Below are positions 17,555-24,975 of a stretch of DNA of 64,000 nucleotides, piece by piece. The position numbers and the translations under genes are program-made. Location of the stretch: positions 62,001 to 126,000 of the forward strand of contig NZ_JACHGN010000004.1 in the NCBI RefSeq assembly GCF_014202315.1. The letters run 5' to 3'. The notes beneath the pieces are model-generated. The model was not told the origin of the DNA, made no database searches, and saw only the letters and a program-made list of their open reading frames with translations. The stretch is from Thermocatellispora tengchongensis. GTDB taxonomy: Bacteria > Actinomycetota > Actinomycetes > Streptosporangiales > Streptosporangiaceae. Each line of letters starts with the position of its first letter. Within the stretch, counting starts at the first letter, position 1.

Positions 17555-18076
17555 TCAGTGTTCGGACATGTTCGTGTGCAGTTTCGACGGCATGGGCCGG
17601 TCGTGCCGGCCGTACCACCCCTCGTAAGGGAGCACTCTGCCGGTCGTCGACCAGAAGGAGACCTGGCCCAGGATCTGTCCTGGATAGAGGTAGATGTCCA
17701 GGGCGGGCAGCAGCTCCAGGGTCCATCGGTGCACGGCGCCGCGATGCCCGAGATCCGCCGACAACTGGACGAACAGGCCGAGCCTGCCCATGGAACTGCG
17801 TCCGATCAGCGAGGTCACGTACCGGTCGCTGCCGATCCGCTCCAGCGTGTGGCCGAGGTAGAAGCGCCCCTTGCGCAGCAGGAAGCGTCCGTCGGCCGGC
17901 TCCAGCCGTTCGTACCGGGGTTTCGCGTCGGGGTCGTCGCCGGAGTGGACCCGGTAGATCTCCGCGCCGAGGCGGTAGTTGTAGCTGTTCGGGTTGACCC
18001 GGGACTCGTCGAACGGATCGATGACGATGTCGCCGCGGGCGACGGCCTCGGCGATGGCGGATCCGGTGAGGATCAT
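17555..18076 (-). CDS. dCTP deaminase-like protein, paralogue 2, conserved Asp replaced
   Basis: 173 aa. VNPNSYNYRLGAEIY, then GRSSMGRLGLFVQLSADL, TLELL and LYPGQILGQVSFW identify the dCTP deaminase fold. Here RSS and the catalytic Glu (WTLEL) are kept. The conserved T-A-x-x-x-D-x-G becomes SADLGHRGAVHR, so by gapless alignment the Asp is His. It differs strongly from its neighbour and is no recent duplicate. Family members are trimers with active sites shared between subunits, so a mixed complex is conceivable. ATG 18076 overlaps the stop of the phosphotransferase-like gene. Confidence 0.85.
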   Translation of the reverse strand: MILTGSAIAEAVARGDIVIDPFDESRVNPNSYNYRLGAEIYRVHSGDDPDAKPRYERLEPADGRFLLRKGRFYLGHTLERIGSDRYVTSLIGRSSMGRLGLFVQLSADLGHRGAVHRWTLELLPALDIYLYPGQILGQVSFWSTTGRVLPYEGWYGRHDRPMPSKLHTNMSEH

Positions 18077-19011
18077 GAGGCCGCCGATCCGGCGAAGTGC
18101 GTGATCACCAGGTTCCGGAAGTCCTCGTCCAGGGTCACCGGCGCGCCCCAGTTGCGCCACGCGTGCCGGTTCTCCGGCTCGCGCGCCGCGTAGAACGACA
18201 GGATTCCCAGCAGCGCCCACAGTTCGAAGTGGGGCACCATCTCGGCGTCGCCGGGGCAGACCTCGGCCGTGGCCGCCTCCAGGAACGGGGCGTGTTGCGG
18301 GTGGTTGCGCAGGTGGGCGCTTATCGCGCCCACGGCCTGCGCCGGGGTGGACAGGCCGACGATGGGCACGTTCAGCACCACGATCCCGCCGCCGGGCGTG
18401 ACGATGAGGTTCTTGAGGTTGACGTCGATCGCCACGGTGGTGAACGGCGCCGGGTTGCGCCCGGCCGCCTCGGCGAAACCGCCCGACAGCCACTCGTCCA
18501 CCGCCCTGCCCACGCGTGTGCCGTCGTAGAACGGGCGGGCGCGCCGCCAGTAGCGGCCCGCGTAGTGCAGGACGAACTCGCGGTGCGTGGCGATCACGGG
18601 CGCGTCGCGCTTGTAGAGCCCGAACCCGTCGTGCATCCTGGGCAGCTCGCGGCAGGCCAGCGCGAACGTGCACAGGTGCCGCACCAGCTCGGCGGTGGCC
18701 GGCAGGTCGCGGCCGTCGGTCAGCGCCGAGGCCAGGTCGCGCCCCTCGACGTACTCGGCGAAGACCGCGTCGAAGGGGTCGCCGCGCCGCGTCTCCCACA
18801 CCCGCCTGATGCGCTGGACCGGCACGTGCCCGGCGAGCGCGGCGTTGGCCTCGGCGAGGTACGCCAGCGGGATGTCGGAGTCGGTCACGTGCTTGGCCAC
18901 GAGGATCCCCTCGGCGGTCCGCACCTCGTAGACGAGGTTGTTGGTGCCGCTGAGCTCGCTGATCCGCGCGCCGGGGAACTCCCCTTCCAGGAACTCGCGG
19001 AAGGTCTCCAC
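18073..19011 (-). CDS. APH-fold (aminoglycoside phosphotransferase-like) protein, probably atypical
   Basis: 312 aa. The N-lobe has LSGTNNLVYEVRTAEGILVA followed by the Lys of KHV, and FAEYVEGRDL matches the hinge. The catalytic loop reads AIDVNLKNLIV where H-G-D-x-x-x-x-N is usual: Asp and Asn are kept but His is lost. The metal-binding Asp of the following strand appears as Asn (IVVLNVP). It may be a weak kinase or a pseudokinase. GTG 19011 follows the kinase/deaminase stop by 6 nt. The substrate is unknown; in this operon a nucleoside or sugar hydroxyl is possible. Confidence 0.7.
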   Translation of the reverse strand: METFREFLEGEFPGARISELSGTNNLVYEVRTAEGILVAKHVTDSDIPLAYLAEANAALAGHVPVQRIRRVWETRRGDPFDAVFAEYVEGRDLASALTDGRDLPATAELVRHLCTFALACRELPRMHDGFGLYKRDAPVIATHREFVLHYAGRYWRRARPFYDGTRVGRAVDEWLSGGFAEAAGRNPAPFTTVAIDVNLKNLIVTPGGGIVVLNVPIVGLSTPAQAVGAISAHLRNHPQHAPFLEAATAEVCPGDAEMVPHFELWALLGILSFYAAREPENRHAWRNWGAPVTLDEDFRNLVITHFAGSAAS

Positions 19012-19017
19012 GTCAGA

Positions 19018-20058
19018 TCACCGCCCTTCCGCCACGGGCGCGACGGCCCACTTCGTACCGACGTATTTGTGCGGCAACAGCTCGGACAGCGCGACCAGGG
19101 CCGGCCCGCCGTCCGACCGCACGACGGCCATCATGTCGCGGCTGTAGTCGAGCAGGATCTCGCGGCACAGGCCGCACGGCGGCACCAGCCGGATCTCCCG
19201 CCGCTCCTCCGACGGCTTGGGATGGCGTACCGCGAGCACGATGCGAAGGTCGCTCGCGCCCGCCGCGCGCGCCTTGCCCAGTGCGACGGCCTCGGCACAG
19301 ATCGACGCGCGGCCGACCATCGCCTCCAGGTGCAGCCCGGTGAACACCCTGCCGTCCCCGGCCACGATGACCGCGGCGATCTGGTGCCGGTTCTCGGCGT
19401 AGCGGGCGGAGATCGTGTCCTGCGCCAGCCGGACGAGCGAGGCCAGGCGGGCGCCGCCGTCACCTCCGGACGCGGGCTGCGGCGGCAGCGCGATGAGCTT
19501 CTTGGCCAGGTCGGCGACGCGCGCCCGCAGCTCGTCGAGGCCGGCGGAGTTGTCGATCTCGAAGTCGGGGACGATCGTGTCGATGCCGAGCTCGGTCGGA
19601 TGGTCGTCGGCCCCGGCCGTACGGTCGCCACGGCCCGCCTTCCGGCGCCTTCGCACGTCCTCGGGCGCGGTGACCCGCACGATGGTGAAGCCCTGCCAGG
19701 CCAGGCCGGCCGAGTCGGCGGGCCTGGCGTCGTCGCAGATCACCGCGTTCGCCCCGCCGAGCGCCGCGTTGCCCCACCGCTGGGCGAAGTCGGCCAGCAG
19801 GAACTCCGGGTCCACGGCGCGGAAGTGCGATCCGAGGAAGTTCAGCAGCGCGCCGTCCTGTTGCCCCGTGGCGAGCGGGAGACCGATGCGGGAGTAGAAG
19901 AACTCCTGGACGTCGTACAGGGGCGTGGCGGTCTTGACGATCGCGACGTCGCGCCCCATCTCCGCGAGGGTCTGCCGGAGCAGGCCCCCGCTGGTCGACT
20001 TCCCCGCGCCCGGCAGCCCGAACAGGGCCACGCGAAGCGGTGCGCGGAATTCGGTCAT
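19018..20058 (-). CDS. P-loop nucleotide kinase fused to cytidine deaminase domain
   Basis: 346 aa with two domains. Residues about 5-190: a deoxynucleotide-monophosphate-kinase-like P-loop domain with ALFGLPGAGKST, CDDARPADSAG and a C-terminal FEIDNSAGLDELRARV. Residues about 210-340: a zinc cytidine deaminase fold with GRASICAEAVALG (C-A-E zinc/proton-shuttle motif) and VPPCGLCREIL (P-C-x-x-C). All expected catalytic residues are present in both. The same order, kinase-like P-loop then deaminase, is described for anti-phage deoxycytidylate deaminases (DcdV/AvcD), although those use an H-A-E motif. ATG 20058 has GGGAGAG 7 nt upstream. Role: probably converts a cytidine nucleoside or nucleotide to its uridine form. 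Confidence 0.82.
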   Translation of the reverse strand: MTEFRAPLRVALFGLPGAGKSTSGGLLRQTLAEMGRDVAIVKTATPLYDVQEFFYSRIGLPLATGQQDGALLNFLGSHFRAVDPEFLLADFAQRWGNAALGGANAVICDDARPADSAGLAWQGFTIVRVTAPEDVRRRRKAGRGDRTAGADDHPTELGIDTIVPDFEIDNSAGLDELRARVADLAKKLIALPPQPASGGDGGARLASLVRLAQDTISARYAENRHQIAAVIVAGDGRVFTGLHLEAMVGRASICAEAVALGKARAAGASDLRIVLAVRHPKPSEERREIRLVPPCGLCREILLDYSRDMMAVVRSDGGPALVALSELLPHKYVGTKWAVAPVAEGR

Positions 20059-20071
20059 GCGGCTCTCCCGA

Positions 20072-20953
20072 TTACTTGCAGACGAACACGGAGTTCTGCT
20101 TGCTGAGCTCGAAGTACCCTCGTTCTGCGATGGCGGCCTTCACTTTCGCCTCGACGTTCGCGTAGAGCTGATCGAACATGGACTCAGGAAAATCTTCGCC
20201 GGCCATCGCTTTGGCGCCGCAGAACTTGTGACCGGTGGCGTAGAACTCCATGTACGGCTCGGTCGTGTCGAACCGCAGCGCGTCCGCATACGGCCGCTCC
20301 TCGACGCTCTCGAAGTGCCTGGAAAGATATTCGGCCGCGTTGTCGAGCACCATTTTGCCGCGCCGGGTGCGGGGCAGGCGCTCGATGAAGTCGGCGGGGA
20401 ATCCTACCTCCGCCATCGCGTCGAAGTGCATCTTATACATTTCCGGCATGGAGTGCCGGGCCTCGATGGTGACGATCGCGTGGCCCGACTTCTTGGTGAC
20501 CCGGGCGATCTCGGCGCACACCACGTCGGGCTCGGTGATGTAGTGGAAGATGAAATTGGCCATCACCCGGTCGAACGTGCCGTCGTCGAAGCGCGAGAGG
20601 TCCTCCGCCTTCCCCTCGACGAACGCCAGCGGCGCCCACGACACCGTGACGTTGCGTTTGGCCAGCTCAAGCATGGCCGGCGAGATGTCGAGCGCGACCG
20701 TGCGCCCCCCGTGGCGGATCTTGCTCACGACGTCCCTGAGGATGAACCCGTTGCCGCAGCCGAGGTCGAGCACGGCCTCCCGCCCGGTCAGGTCCAGGCA
20801 GTCCAGAATGTGGTCGGCCAGGGGCTTCGGGTTCTGGCGGAAGAGATTGTGCGTCTTCTGCTGCGTGGCCAGGGCGACGTTGTTGCCGAAGTGCACGCGT
20901 ATGTAGTCCAACCCGAAGTTGAACGGCTCCGCCTGCGACGTGCTCTCGCTCAT
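20072..20953 (-). CDS. SAM-dependent methyltransferase (class I)
   Basis: 293 aa. Motif I is AVLDLGCGNGF near residue 70, the acidic motif II is VALDIS, and motif IV with the following strand is FDRVMANFIFHYITEPD. It has a long C-terminal region rich in aromatic residues that may recognise the substrate. ATG 20953 has AGGTGA at good spacing; further upstream ATGs lie in the control region. It is the promoter-proximal gene of the minus operon. The acceptor is unknown; a pyrimidine nucleoside or an operon-encoded intermediate is likely. Confidence 0.87.
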   Translation of the reverse strand: MSESTSQAEPFNFGLDYIRVHFGNNVALATQQKTHNLFRQNPKPLADHILDCLDLTGREAVLDLGCGNGFILRDVVSKIRHGGRTVALDISPAMLELAKRNVTVSWAPLAFVEGKAEDLSRFDDGTFDRVMANFIFHYITEPDVVCAEIARVTKKSGHAIVTIEARHSMPEMYKMHFDAMAEVGFPADFIERLPRTRRGKMVLDNAAEYLSRHFESVEERPYADALRFDTTEPYMEFYATGHKFCGAKAMAGEDFPESMFDQLYANVEAKVKAAIAERGYFELSKQNSVFVCK

Positions 20954-20980
20954 TTCACCTCGCTCGATGGTGGTGCGGGC

Positions 20981-21004
20981 ATGCTTCAAGAAACTTGCAA
21001 GCAT
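20981..21004. promoter_or_regulatory. Imperfect palindrome upstream of the methyltransferase operon
   Basis: ATGCTTCAAG-AAA-CTTGCAAGCAT forms an A/T-rich inverted repeat 28 bp upstream of the methyltransferase ATG. Its position in the divergent control region suggests an operator for the minus-strand operon. No matching second site was found. Confidence 0.4.
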
Positions 21005-21192
21005 TCGCATCCGCTGATCACATGTCGCCGCAGTGGCGCATTGCGGGTGTCCGAGGCATTGCAAATGAGATCGATGGAGCGCCCCCGGTTACCACCCGGC
21101 GCGGATCCGCCGGCTGCCGGCCAGCACGGATCCGCAGGAATGCGGCGGTGTACCAGACCATAAGGTTCCGTTTGCGGTTTGACAACCCCTAC

Positions 21193-21231
21193 GTCACCCT
21201 CTGGTCAACTCTCGGGTCGGCGTGCTAGCGT
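21193..21231 (+). promoter_or_regulatory. SARP-type activator site overlapping a promoter
   Basis: GTCACCC (21193-21199) and GTCAACT (21204-21210) are direct heptads spaced 11 bp. A weaker GTCGGCG (21216-21222) follows, then the -10-like TAGCGT (21226-21231). The -35 position is GGTCAA, poor for sigma alone and overlapped by the second heptad. This is the arrangement known for SARP-dependent promoters. TTGACA at 21179 lies too far from this -10 to serve it. It should drive the 14.7-kb plus operon. The remainder of the 440-bp divergent gap holds two copies of CGGATCCGC and no gene. Confidence 0.6.
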
Positions 21232-21394
21232 CCTGCCGGATTTCACTTGCGCCGGGCGGGGTACACGGAGCCGCCTTTCCGATCACAAGCAGGTGACACG
21301 ACGGGGATTCTGGATTAGTACGGGAAATTTCGCTTGTCAACGGCGAACCGACTCTTCGGTGCCTTCCCGCGCCTGACACTGGAGGAGGTGACCG

Positions 21395-22285
21395 GTGGCA
21401 GTGCTGGAGGTCCGTGGCCTGACGGTGGCCTATGGGGACCATCTCGCGCTGAACGAGGTCTCATTGTCCGTCGAAGCCGGCCAGGTGCTCGGGCTCCTCG
21501 GGCCCAACGGCGCCGGCAAATCGACGCTGATGGGCTCCGTGGTGGGCGCCGTGCGCCCCCGTTCGGGCACGGTGCGGGTCTGCGGCGTCGACGTCGCCTC
21601 GCGGCCCCGCCGGGCGCGGGCCCATGTCGGTTACGCCGAACAGGACATCGCCGTGTTCCCGACCCTCACCGTGCGCGAGAACGTCGCCGACTGGGCGGCG
21701 CTGAGCGGGCTGCGGTCGAGGGAGCTGGCGGGGGCCGTCGCGCGCACACTGTCGGCGCTGCTGCTCGACGACATCGCGGACCGGCAGGTGCGCACCCTCT
21801 CCGGCGGCCAGCGGCGGCGCGTGCACTGCGCGATGGCGACCGTGTCGCGGCCCCCGCTGCTGCTCCTCGACGAGCCCACGGTCGGCGTGGACCCCGCGAC
21901 CAGGCGGGCGGTCCTGGACCACGTGCTCACTCTCGCCGCCGAGGGGGCCGCGATCTGCTACAGCACCCACTACCTCCCCGAGATCGAGAGCCTCGACGCC
22001 GAGGTCGTCCTGCTCAACAAGGGCGTCGTCGCCGCGCGCGGGGCCGTGGCCACGCTGCTGCGCCGCTACGGCCGGACCGTGGTCGACCTGCGCCTCGGCG
22101 GCGACTCCGGCGAGGTGCGCACCGTCTCCTCGGCGGTGGAGGGGCCGGATGACCTGCCGGCGATCCTCCAGGGCCTCGGCCCCGACCTGGCCCGCCTGTC
22201 CGGGCTGGAGATCCGCCGGTCGAGCCTGGACGAGGTGTTCGAACGCGTGGTGGAGGACGAGGAGGGCGCCCTCGATGCGTCGTGA
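21395..22285 (+). CDS. ABC transporter ATP-binding protein
   Basis: 296 aa. Walker A GPNGAGKST, Q-loop region YAEQDIAVFPTLTVREN, signature LSGGQRRR, Walker B LLLLDEPTVGVD and the switch His in YSTHYLPEIE are all intact. The GTG start has GGAGGAGG about 7 nt upstream. About 60 C-terminal residues form the extra domain typical of drug/lipid exporter ATPases. It overlaps the permease gene by 11 nt. Likely role: ATP-driven export of the cluster product, the first step encoded by the plus operon. Confidence 0.95.
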   Translation: MAVLEVRGLTVAYGDHLALNEVSLSVEAGQVLGLLGPNGAGKSTLMGSVVGAVRPRSGTVRVCGVDVASRPRRARAHVGYAEQDIAVFPTLTVRENVADWAALSGLRSRELAGAVARTLSALLLDDIADRQVRTLSGGQRRRVHCAMATVSRPPLLLLDEPTVGVDPATRRAVLDHVLTLAAEGAAICYSTHYLPEIESLDAEVVLLNKGVVAARGAVATLLRRYGRTVVDLRLGGDSGEVRTVSSAVEGPDDLPAILQGLGPDLARLSGLEIRRSSLDEVFERVVEDEEGALDAS

Positions 22286-23051
22286 GCTGAGCGTGGCCGG
22301 CGTCCTGGTGGCGCACGAGTGGCGGGTGCAGCGGCGCGACCTGGTGCCGCAGCTCATCCTCACGGTGATGCCGCTGGTGCTGATGGCGTTCCTGCTGCCG
22401 ACCTACCAGGCGGCGATGGCCGCGACGGGCGAGCCGGGGACGGGAGCCGAGCAGGCGGTGGCGGGACTGTCGGTGATGTTCTCCATGTTCCTCGTCTCCC
22501 ACGTGGGCATGGTGTTCTTCCGCGACCACGGCTGGAACACCTGGAACCGGTTCCGCGCCACGCCGGTGCCCGTCGGGGTGCTGGTGCTGAGCAAGGCGGT
22601 CGTCCCGCTGGGGTTGCTGCTGGCCCAGTTCACCGTGCTGATCAGCGCCGGCGCCCTGTTCTTCGGGCTCCGCGTCAAGGGCTCCCTGGCCGCGCTCGCC
22701 CTGGTGGTCCTGCTGTTCGCGGCGTGCCTGGTGGCGCTGGGCGTGCTCGGCTTCGCCGTGTGCCGCACGGTCGTGCAGATGACCTCGGCGGCCAACATCC
22801 TGGCGATCACCATGGCCGGGCTCGGCGGCGCCCTGGTGCCCCAGTCCTTGCTGCCCGCGTGGGCCGCCCCCGTCGCGCCCGCCACGCCGTCGTACTGGGC
22901 CGTGCGCGGCATGCGCGAGGTCGTCTCCACCGGGGCGGGCGTGGCCGAGGTCGCGGCGGAGCTCGCCGCGCTGGCCGCCTTCGCGGCGCTGTTCTCCACC
23001 CTGGCCGTCGTTCTCCTCAAACCGGATCAAAGGAAGATCTCATGGTCGTGA
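22275..23051 (+). CDS. ABC-2 type transporter permease
   Basis: 258 aa with six hydrophobic segments and an N-terminal cytoplasmic stretch, typical of ABC-2 permeases. FRATPVPVGVLVLSKAV matches the conserved loop before the second half. ATG 22275 lies within the end of the ATPase gene. Together with the preceding ATPase it forms a one-plus-one exporter, probably working as a 2+2 complex for a lipophilic product. Confidence 0.92.
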   Translation: MRRELSVAGVLVAHEWRVQRRDLVPQLILTVMPLVLMAFLLPTYQAAMAATGEPGTGAEQAVAGLSVMFSMFLVSHVGMVFFRDHGWNTWNRFRATPVPVGVLVLSKAVVPLGLLLAQFTVLISAGALFFGLRVKGSLAALALVVLLFAACLVALGVLGFAVCRTVVQMTSAANILAITMAGLGGALVPQSLLPAWAAPVAPATPSYWAVRGMREVVSTGAGVAEVAAELAALAAFAALFSTLAVVLLKPDQRKISWS

Positions 23052-24001
23052 TGCAGGGCGCGGACATCGCGCGGGCTCTCAGCGTCGTCGGGCTCACGGT
23101 GAACGACGTGCTCACGCTCGGCGGCAGCATGCTGACCGTGGGCCCCGCCTACCTCGTCGGCTCGCTGGCGGGCGGGCTCGGCAACCGCGGCAGCGATGTC
23201 GACATCCACCTGCTGGTCCCCGACATCGACAAGCCCACGCCGGCGTTCCTGTTCTTCTTCGGGCCGACGCCGATCGACATCGAGCACTACCCCGCGTCCA
23301 TGCCGGGGCGGATGATCGAGGCGGCGCGGGCGTTCCCGGTGCGCGAACTGCCGGTGGGCCCGGTGAGCACGGCGCCCGCTCCCGGCAAGCGCACGCGCCG
23401 CACCGCGGCCCGCTGGATGCACGCGCTGCCGCTGTTCCCCGGCCAGCCCCCGGTGTTCGACGAGACCGCGGCGGGCGACATCCTGCCCACCCTCGTCCGC
23501 GCCGCGCTGGACCAGCTCCTGCTCGTGTGGGCGACGGCCCGCCTGGCCGAGGGCGAGGCGGCGCGATACCTGTGGGCGCGGGCCGGCCGCGAACTGCTCG
23601 AACTGCGATGCCGCGGCCAGGGCGACGTGCTGACCAGCGAGAAGTGGCTGCCGAGCCGCGCCGCCCGCCTGGGCCTCGACCCGGAGTTCGTCGGCGCCCA
23701 CTATCGCGCGTCCAGCGAGGACGACCTCGTCGCCTTGCTCGCCGACACCGGCATGGCCGGCTGGGACCCCTGGCGGCTCACCGCGGTGCGCCCCGAGCCG
23801 GGACGCCGCGAGGTCAAGTTCGGCAAGCAGGTCCTGACCCTCACCCGCCACGGACGGCTGCTCGACGCGATCGGCGTGCAGGGCGCGGTGGCCGAGGCCG
23901 TCGGCGCGTACGACGCCGGCCGCCTGCTGCGCGCCATCCGCGACGGCGAGCTCGTCCTGGAAGTGGCGTCCTCCGAACTTGCCGAGGTGCTCGATGACTG
24001 A
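23042..24001 (+). CDS. Nucleotidyltransferase-fold protein of unknown role
   Basis: 319 aa. VGSLAGGLGNRGSDVDIHLL has the G-S...S-D-x-D pattern of the polymerase-beta/MNT nucleotidyltransferase fold. A third carboxylate is possible in PTPIDIEHY. The C-terminal 200 residues are helical and unassigned. ATG 23042 has AAAGGA upstream and overlaps the permease stop. Known members transfer NMP groups to small molecules, RNA or proteins. Within this operon an adenylylation/nucleotidylylation step on the product, or self-protection, is possible. I do not recognise a specific characterised homologue. Confidence 0.65.
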   Translation: MVVMQGADIARALSVVGLTVNDVLTLGGSMLTVGPAYLVGSLAGGLGNRGSDVDIHLLVPDIDKPTPAFLFFFGPTPIDIEHYPASMPGRMIEAARAFPVRELPVGPVSTAPAPGKRTRRTAARWMHALPLFPGQPPVFDETAAGDILPTLVRAALDQLLLVWATARLAEGEAARYLWARAGRELLELRCRGQGDVLTSEKWLPSRAARLGLDPEFVGAHYRASSEDDLVALLADTGMAGWDPWRLTAVRPEPGRREVKFGKQVLTLTRHGRLLDAIGVQGAVAEAVGAYDAGRLLRAIRDGELVLEVASSELAEVLDD

Positions 24002-24497
24002 CGACCGTGTCGGCGGAACCGACGTGATGTGGCTGCTCACCCACGGCGCGGGCATGGCCTGGCAGTACGCCATGGCCGTGCAGACGGCCCTGACCGACAT
24101 CGACGCGGCCATCGCCGCGGAGGACTATCCGGTCGCCGTGGAGGCGTGCGCGGTCGCGCTGCGCGCGATGGCCTACTGCGAGCAGGTCGGCGAGGGCTAC
24201 ACGGGCAGGCCGACGCACGTCGAGCATCACGTCCACCTGGCCGTGGACGGCTCGCCGGCGGCGCTGGCGCTGCGGCGGCTGCCCCCGCCGTGCGGCGCCA
24301 CCGCCGAGCAGGCGCAGGAGGCCAGGACCACCGTGCTGGCCGAGAACGAGAGGCTGCGGGCCCGCCTGCCCCTCACGATCCCGGTGATGCGCACGGCCAA
24401 CGGCTTCTTCCCGATCATGGGCATCGCCGGTGCCCTGGAGAAGCTGCGCGCCGAGAGCGGGCTGGGCGCGATGGATTGGGACCAATGGGGCATCTGA
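23994..24497 (+). CDS. Conserved-looking hypothetical protein, helical
   Basis: 167 aa, unrecognised. It is mostly helical with motifs MWLLTHGAGMAWQYAMAVQ, AYCEQVGEGYTG and VMRTANGFFPIMGIAG. No signal peptide or membrane helix is seen. ATG 23994 overlaps the stop of the nucleotidyltransferase gene, and the two are probably co-translated partners, as in antitoxin-like or accessory pairs. Its function cannot be stated. Confidence 0.7.
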   Translation: MTDDRVGGTDVMWLLTHGAGMAWQYAMAVQTALTDIDAAIAAEDYPVAVEACAVALRAMAYCEQVGEGYTGRPTHVEHHVHLAVDGSPAALALRRLPPPCGATAEQAQEARTTVLAENERLRARLPLTIPVMRTANGFFPIMGIAGALEKLRAESGLGAMDWDQWGI

Positions 24498-24516
24498 CGG
24501 TGACTACGGAGGGCGA

Positions 24517-24975
24517 ATGCCAACGGTGACCACGCGCCACACGTGCGCGGAGAACGCGGACGACGTCTGGGCGGCGCTGCTGGACAGCGAGTCGTACGCC
24601 AGCTACATGGACGAGGTCCGCGAGATCTCGATCGTCGAGTGGGAGGGCGACCGCCGGGTGAGCCACTGGTCGGTGCTGCTCAAGGGCTCGGAGCTGGAAT
24701 GGGAGGAGGAGGAGTTCATCGACCACGAACGCCGCCGCATCGAGTTCCGCCAGCTCGACGGCGATCTGGCCTACTTCAACGGCCACTGGCAGGTGACGGC
24801 CGACGAGCACGGCACGACCGCGGAGCTCCACGTCGAGTTCGACATCGGCATCCCGCTGATGAGCGAGATGCTCAACCCGGTCGCCGCGCGGGCACTGGAG
24901 GACAACTCCCGGGCGATCCTGGAGCAGCTCGGCCGACGGGCGAGGGCCGACGCCGCCGTACGGGTCCGGCCGTGA
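24517..24975 (+). CDS. SRPBCC/START-like (polyketide cyclase/COQ10-type) protein
   Basis: 152 aa. The pattern ENADDVWAALLDSESYASYM, then VREISIVEW, then NGHWQV and a long C-terminal helix is that of the helix-grip hydrophobic-cavity proteins used as lipid binders, aromatases/cyclases or chaperones. ATG 24517 has GGAGGGCGA directly upstream. In an acyl-chain operon a carrier or cyclase for an acyl intermediate is reasonable; the sequence does not decide between them. Confidence 0.8.
   Translation: MPTVTTRHTCAENADDVWAALLDSESYASYMDEVREISIVEWEGDRRVSHWSVLLKGSELEWEEEEFIDHERRRIEFRQLDGDLAYFNGHWQVTADEHGTTAELHVEFDIGIPLMSEMLNPVAARALEDNSRAILEQLGRRARADAAVRVRP

Noticed and set aside
17002-18076. Ordinary housekeeping dCTP deaminase
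   Set aside because: Both copies have substitutions in residues otherwise invariant, and they sit in a specialised operon.
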